A stretch of DNA of 64,000 bases from Advenella alkanexedens (GTDB lineage: Bacteria; Pseudomonadota; Gammaproteobacteria; Burkholderiales; Burkholderiaceae_B). Both the position numbers and the translations under genes were made by a program. Under the pieces are notes generated by a model. That model was not told the DNA's origin, made no database searches, and was given only the letters and a program-made list of their open reading frames with translations. The stretch covers positions 56,763-120,762 of the forward strand of contig NZ_JAHSPR010000009.1 of the NCBI RefSeq assembly GCF_019132845.1, in the 5' to 3' direction. Shown here piece after piece: positions 63,919 to 64,000 of the stretch (positions are counted from its first letter, which is position 1; every line of letters starts with the position of its first letter).

Positions 63919-64000
63919 CGTTTTCACTTTCTCCCGGACAGGCCCATGATGCGCCTGCTGGACGTGTCTTGCTCGAACGGCTCGGCGCGCTCACTCGGCC
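63834..64000 (+). CDS. IS5-family transposase, second frame (orfB, cut by edge)
   Basis: In the -1 frame the sequence reads NGPQSIGKSRGGWNTKIHMV and then DDRTAVAFSLSPGQAHDAPA, typical of the DDE transposase core of the IS5 family. Open to the window edge. Continuous with orfA only after frameshifting. Confidence 0.85.

Larger units (their letters stand above)
63459..64000 (+). mobile_element. IS5-family insertion sequence, left part
   Basis: The left end appears to be GGGCGTGTTAACAC at 63459, preceded by TTA as expected for a short target duplication. Two transposase frames with a slippery A-run between them follow. The element runs past the right edge, so the right repeat and target duplication cannot be checked. 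Confidence 0.82.

Noticed and set aside
63918..64000. A dead IS because orfA stops early
   Set aside because: The -1 frame opens at the A-run and continues as a normal DDE transposase, the usual two-frame layout of this IS group.

Overview
This window looks like a chromosomal segment of a betaproteobacterium of the order Burkholderiales, most like the Alcaligenaceae (Bordetella, Alcaligenes and Advenella relatives). The evidence is the bhu-type heme-uptake operon, the divergent bamE/fur pair, the cluster recN-nadK facing hrcA-hemH-grpE-dnaK-dnaJ, the block dusB-fis-purH-ruvC-ruvA, and polyhydroxyalkanoate (PHA) genes (the start of a synthase plus two phasin-type proteins). Base composition is near half G+C by eye; no count was made. 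The genus cannot be told from the sequence alone. Most of the window is ordinary core genome; the only clear mobile DNA is an IS5-type element cut by the right edge.

Layout. Positions 1-265 hold the start of a PHA synthase gene on the minus strand. It shares an upstream region, containing a perfect FNR/Anr-type box and a Fur-type box, with a heme-uptake operon (TonB-dependent receptor, HmuS-type heme protein, periplasmic binding protein, permease, ATPase; 487-6516). Next come an azlCD amino-acid exporter pair, the thiamine genes thiO-thiS-thiG (minus), recQ, and then ruvB, a three-gene TRAP transporter (dctP, dctQ, dctM), ruvA, ruvC, purH, fis and dusB, all minus. From 20.5 to 30 kb lie a ubiquinone-type monooxygenase, ctaG, a YheT hydrolase, small proteins, a second azlCD pair, an RhlE helicase, a thioredoxin-like protein, a CinA-type protein and an IclR regulator.

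From 30 to 41 kb are a phasin with a readable promoter and flanking palindromes, pyrD, both N-degron aminoacyl-transferases (bpt and aat), a Nudix hydrolase, an entericidin-like lipopeptide, a patatin phospholipase, an MFS transporter, a cardiolipin synthase, and a FUSC-family membrane protein whose reading frame is broken by a one-base shift next to an in-frame A AAA AAC heptamer. From 41.2 to 42.6 kb are two identical tRNA-Gly(GCC) genes inside 91-bp direct repeats, with a tRNA-Cys, an 8-bp tandem repeat and a second phasin-like gene between them. From 42.7 kb onward come murB, dapB, bamE, fur, recN, nadK, hrcA, hemH, grpE, dnaK and dnaJ (two sigma-32 promoters visible), an M16 zinc protease, a CoxE/MoxR pair, two small cytochromes c, icd with a 16-bp palindrome in its leader, a methyltransferase, an orphan protein and the partial IS.

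How the genes work together: heme capture with iron and probably oxygen control; heme synthesis (hemH) beside the heat-shock regulator and the DnaK machine; Holliday-junction processing split by a carboxylate transporter; PHA granule genes at three places. I did not find a clearly new multi-gene defence or metabolic system. The most interesting signals are regulatory or structural: the FUSC frame break, the dnaK and fur leader hairpins, the phasin operators, the icd palindrome, and the tRNA-flanked phasin island.
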